Origin: Syntrophobacterales bacterium
GTDB lineage: Bacteria; Desulfobacterota; Desulfobaccia; Desulfobaccales; 0-14-0-80-60-11
DNA: 62,333 nt
Direction of reading: 5' to 3'
Assembly (NCBI GenBank): GCA_023229795.1
Contig: JALNYP010000018.1
Location: 1 to 62,333 of the forward strand
In this document: positions 60,007-62,333 of the stretch, one piece after another
Layout: every line of letters begins with the position of its first letter
Position numbering within the stretch: position 1 is the stretch's first letter
Translations under genes and position numbers: made by a program
Notes under the pieces: model-generated
The model's input: only the letters and a program-made list of their open reading frames with translations
Told to the model about the DNA's origin: nothing
Databases searched by the model: none

Positions 60007-61148
60007 GCCGCTGCCTCCTTGCTCAAGACTTCCTGGGCCGCCCGCAGTCCCACCCCGGGTTCAACCTTGTAGCCCAATCCGGTGAGCACTGCTTCCAGAC
60101 CGCCGATGGTGCCCAGAAGATCAACGGTGTCGATGAAGCCCATGTGGGCGATGCGGATGATCTTGCCTTTGGCCTGGGCCTGGCCGCCGGCGATCCAGAT
60201 CCCTTGCTTCCGCAATTCGCTCACCACTTTCTGGCCGTCCACACCGGCCGGAGTTTCCACCGCCGTCAAGACATCCGAGGGATTATCCTTGGAATAGAGG
60301 CTGAGCCCCATGGCCTTGACCGCCGCCTTGGTGGCCGCGGACAGCCGCCGGTTATGGGCGTAAATCTTGTCCAGCCCGTGCTTGCGAATCTTGGCCAGTA
60401 CTTCCTGCAAGCCCAGAACCAGGGAAACCGGAGAGGTGTAAGGCGTCTGGTTCTTGCCCTGGGATTTGAGCTGCTTGCTGAAATCGAAGTAATACTTGGG
60501 CAAGGTGGATTTCTTCACGAACTCCCAAGCCTTGGGGCTTAAGGCCGCAAAGGCCAGGCCCGGCGGCAGCATCATGGCCTTTTGGGAGCCGGCCACCAAC
60601 ACATCGATGCCCCATTCATCCATGGGCAGCGCATAGCCTCCCAGGGCCGAGATCGCGTCCACGACCAAAATGGTCCCGGGCCGGCTCTTGGTCACTGCGG
60701 CCAATTCTTTCACCGGGTGCTGGACGGCAGTGGAGGTTTCGTTGGCCTGCACCAAGACCGCCTTGATCGCCGGGTTGGCATCGAGTTCCTTGGCCACGGC
60801 CTTGGGATCCACCGCATGGCCCCATTCCACGGCGAGGCGCACCACTTTGATGCCGTAGACGTTGCAGAGTTCGGTCCAACGCTCGCCAAACTTACCGCCG
60901 TCCACTACCAGGGCGGTATCCCCGGCTGACAGGGTATTGGCCACCGCTCCTTCCATGGCGCCGGTGCCGGTCGCGGTGAACATCAACACTTCCTGCTCCG
61001 TCTGAAACAGGTATTTCAGCCCTTCCCTCACCTCGCCCAGGATTTCCATAAATTGGGGCGAACGGTGGTGAATGATAGGCTGAGCCATGGCCAGCTGGGT
61101 TTCCGGGGCCACCGGGGTCGGTCCCGGGGTCATGAGATACATTTTCAT
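60003..61148 (-). CDS. class-V aminotransferase (alanine/serine-glyoxylate or phosphoserine type)
   Basis: This 381-residue PLP enzyme has MTPGPTPVAPETQLAMAQPIIHHRSPQF at the N-terminus, FTATGTGAMEGAVANTL, LVVDAISALGGYALPMDEWGIDVLVAGSQKAMM with the Schiff-base Lys, and LRKQGIWIAGGQ in the small domain. Serine-glyoxylate-type sequences in anaerobes often act as the phosphoserine aminotransferase when serC is missing. The 4-bp overlap with serA supports that role (inference). A promoter lies about 70 bp upstream. Confidence 0.9.
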   Translation of the reverse strand: MKMYLMTPGPTPVAPETQLAMAQPIIHHRSPQFMEILGEVREGLKYLFQTEQEVLMFTATGTGAMEGAVANTLSAGDTALVVDGGKFGERWTELCNVYGIKVVRLAVEWGHAVDPKAVAKELDANPAIKAVLVQANETSTAVQHPVKELAAVTKSRPGTILVVDAISALGGYALPMDEWGIDVLVAGSQKAMMLPPGLAFAALSPKAWEFVKKSTLPKYYFDFSKQLKSQGKNQTPYTSPVSLVLGLQEVLAKIRKHGLDKIYAHNRRLSAATKAAVKAMGLSLYSKDNPSDVLTAVETPAGVDGQKVVSELRKQGIWIAGGQAQAKGKIIRIAHMGFIDTVDLLGTIGGLEAVLTGLGYKVEPGVGLRAAQEVLSKEAAA

Positions 61149-61648
61149 CTTTACATTCCTTACCTTATGACCTCGTAAAGCTGCGAGGGAATTTATTGAA
61201 AGACTCTGGAATTAATAAGTTTATTCAGTTTTCCCGCTACTGTCAAGACTCCGGGCCGGGGATTTGTGAAACCCGGCACATCTTTTCAGGCTCTTCAGAA
61301 ACCAGCGCGGCTTTCTCGCCCGGACAGGTCTGATTTAATTCTTGGTACTTAATGACCATTTTAATTATATTTACTTGAATGTTTGCCACTAAAGCTATAT
61401 TTTTAGTTCAACCGAAGGTCATACGACCTATATTTGAGGGCTTTTTGTCTGAACCTACTTTGGATCGACGATTTGCGAGAGTCTTCTCGGTTTCCTTTCG
61501 CCCTGGGAAAGGAATTTAATCGTAGCGCCCCAGGAGACCGGCGGCGTTCATCAATGGCCGTCGCTGTTAGTTTATCTATAATCACCTGCTCTGGAGAACA
61601 AAGCTCTTCAGGCCGAAGTCTTGCGGAATCTGCGCTAAGAAGGATAAC
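61149..61648. other. 500-bp intergenic region
   Basis: Apart from the minus-strand promoter at 61218-61246 and an SD (AAGAAGGATAAC) for the gene at 61649, nothing is recognised. The centre (61330-61420) is AT-rich. A minus-strand open frame here is judged spurious. Confidence 0.5.
61218..61246 (-). promoter_or_regulatory. sigma-70 promoter of the aminotransferase-serA transcript
   Basis: On the minus strand: perfect TTGACA (61241-61246), 17-bp spacer, TAAACT (61218-61223). Leader of ~65 nt. Confidence 0.6.
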
Positions 61649-62320
61649 ATGGGACGGCGAAAGTATCTGTTTCTGATCGGGATGACGCTCTTGGTGGCAG
61701 GTGGCTGTGCCGCGGGACAAACGAGCGGAAATTTCGAAGGGGCAGTGGGAATGCAAGAAACGCAACTGATAGCCGAAAGAGGCCTGCCGCAGGAAACCAT
61801 TGCTTCGCCTGAAGGTGGTAAGATTCTTCTGTATGAGACTAAGCGCATGGACCAGATGGCGGTTATGGGAGGCGGCGCCTGGGGCAAACCCGAGCAGATG
61901 GCCTACTGGGTGGATGCCCAGGGAAAGGTAGAAAAGGTTAAATATTATCCCTACGGTAAAAGACAGTTTATTTTCTCCAGCGAACAAAAGCGCGCTGATT
62001 CCATGCCGGCTCCGAAGAAGCCAGCGGTGGCCCAAACTGCATCATCGCCTCCAGCTCCGGCTTCGAGCCATATGGCGGAGGCCGCGAAATTGGAATTGCG
62101 CATGAGCAAGGAAGAGGTAACCCATCTTTTGGGGTTGCCTGACCGTACCGAGGGCTTTTTGGCTGACGGCAAGCCGGTGGTGGTATGGACCTACCTTTTA
62201 GGGGACCAGGGGGGCCGTCCGGTATTAACCCCCCTAGTCTTTGAGAATGGCCGCCTCTCAGGGTGGGGGGATGCCTATTATCAAACGATACTCCGAAAAG
62301 CCAAGACCCAATCCCAGTAA
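61649..62320 (+). CDS. BamE/SmpA-like lipoprotein
   Basis: A 223-residue lipoprotein: signal with LLVAGGC lipobox (Cys20). Two repeats of a BamE/SmpA-like module: the first around GMQETQLIAERGLPQETIASPEGGKILLYET, the second LRMSKEEVTHLLGLPDRTEGFLADGKPVVVWTY. They are joined by a Pro/Ala-rich linker (residues 117-142). Such domains bind other envelope proteins. The ending KAKTQSQ lies 13 bp before the window end. Outer-membrane localisation is likely. Confidence 0.8.
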   Translation: MGRRKYLFLIGMTLLVAGGCAAGQTSGNFEGAVGMQETQLIAERGLPQETIASPEGGKILLYETKRMDQMAVMGGGAWGKPEQMAYWVDAQGKVEKVKYYPYGKRQFIFSSEQKRADSMPAPKKPAVAQTASSPPAPASSHMAEAAKLELRMSKEEVTHLLGLPDRTEGFLADGKPVVVWTYLLGDQGGRPVLTPLVFENGRLSGWGDAYYQTILRKAKTQSQ

Positions 62321-62333
62321 GGAAAACCCGGCC

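Noticed and set aside
61403..62035. 210-residue minus-strand open frame
   Set aside because: It is antisense to the lipoprotein gene, which has a lipobox and SD; the minus frame has neither, and its product looks random.

Overview
This window is one stretch of a bacterial chromosome with high G+C content. It most resembles Desulfobacterota (the former Deltaproteobacteria), possibly a Desulfobacca-like lineage. The reasons are a headless 11-gene complex I cluster without nuoE/F/G, a CimA-type citramalate synthase, PSP1/RicT downstream of holB, a likely selenocysteine-containing thioredoxin-fold protein, and many small repeats. The taxonomic call is inference. I see no rRNA, tRNA or CRISPR array.

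Layout. 1-1975: an AT-rich island with a short partial ORF and a 552-residue protein whose N-terminus looks like a PD-(D/E)XK/Mrr fold. 2540-5248: rhomboid protease, TPR protein and an unknown protein. 5480-9756: guaA, holB, ricT and a coiled-coil unknown. 9832-15205: lipoprotein, YihY/BrkB protein, V4R sensor, cytoplasmic histidine kinase, YajD-like HNH protein and a GAF-GGDEF protein on the opposite strand. 15400-17364: universal stress protein, the selenoprotein candidate (in-frame TGA, UxxC motif and downstream hairpin) and a macrodomain protein. 17419-19741: a zinc-ribbon/DUF1566/methyltransferase gene split at a G9 tract, an isolated thioredoxin-fold unknown and a divergent HisI homologue. 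19888-25849: folD, lysC, cimA, comEA and tsaD. 25921-26542: a broken REP-associated (RAYT) transposase between inverted REP copies. 26718-32088: nicotinate phosphoribosyltransferase, DedA, nucleoside phosphorylase, DUF1786, metallo-beta-lactamase-fold protein and GDT1-type transporter. 32335-36176: the aromatic pathway genes aroK-aroC-tyrA, then serS. 36278-41753: envelope and secreted proteins on the minus strand (FlgT-C-like lipoprotein, porin, small Cys-rich protein, LamG/DUF1080-like protein) and a creatininase-family hydrolase. 42147-51879: nuoABCDHIJKLMN with a good promoter and terminator. 51993-55072: a PspF-like sigma-54 activator, a HEAT-like unknown and a B12/radical SAM protein. 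55186-61148: pth, prs, ispE, a DUF1844 protein, serA and a class-V aminotransferase. 61649-62320: a BamE/SmpA-like lipoprotein.

Most of the window is housekeeping metabolism: GMP, folate C1, aspartate-family and isoleucine, aromatic, serine, PRPP and isoprenoid synthesis. It also holds proton-pumping respiration fed by a non-NADH donor. The accessory interest lies in the selenoprotein with its SECIS-like hairpin, the G9 frameshift gene, the RAYT/REP system with dispersed REP copies, a second repeat family built from 7-bp units that often occur as inverted pairs, a 183-bp MITE-like element where rplY is often found, and the AT-rich left edge.
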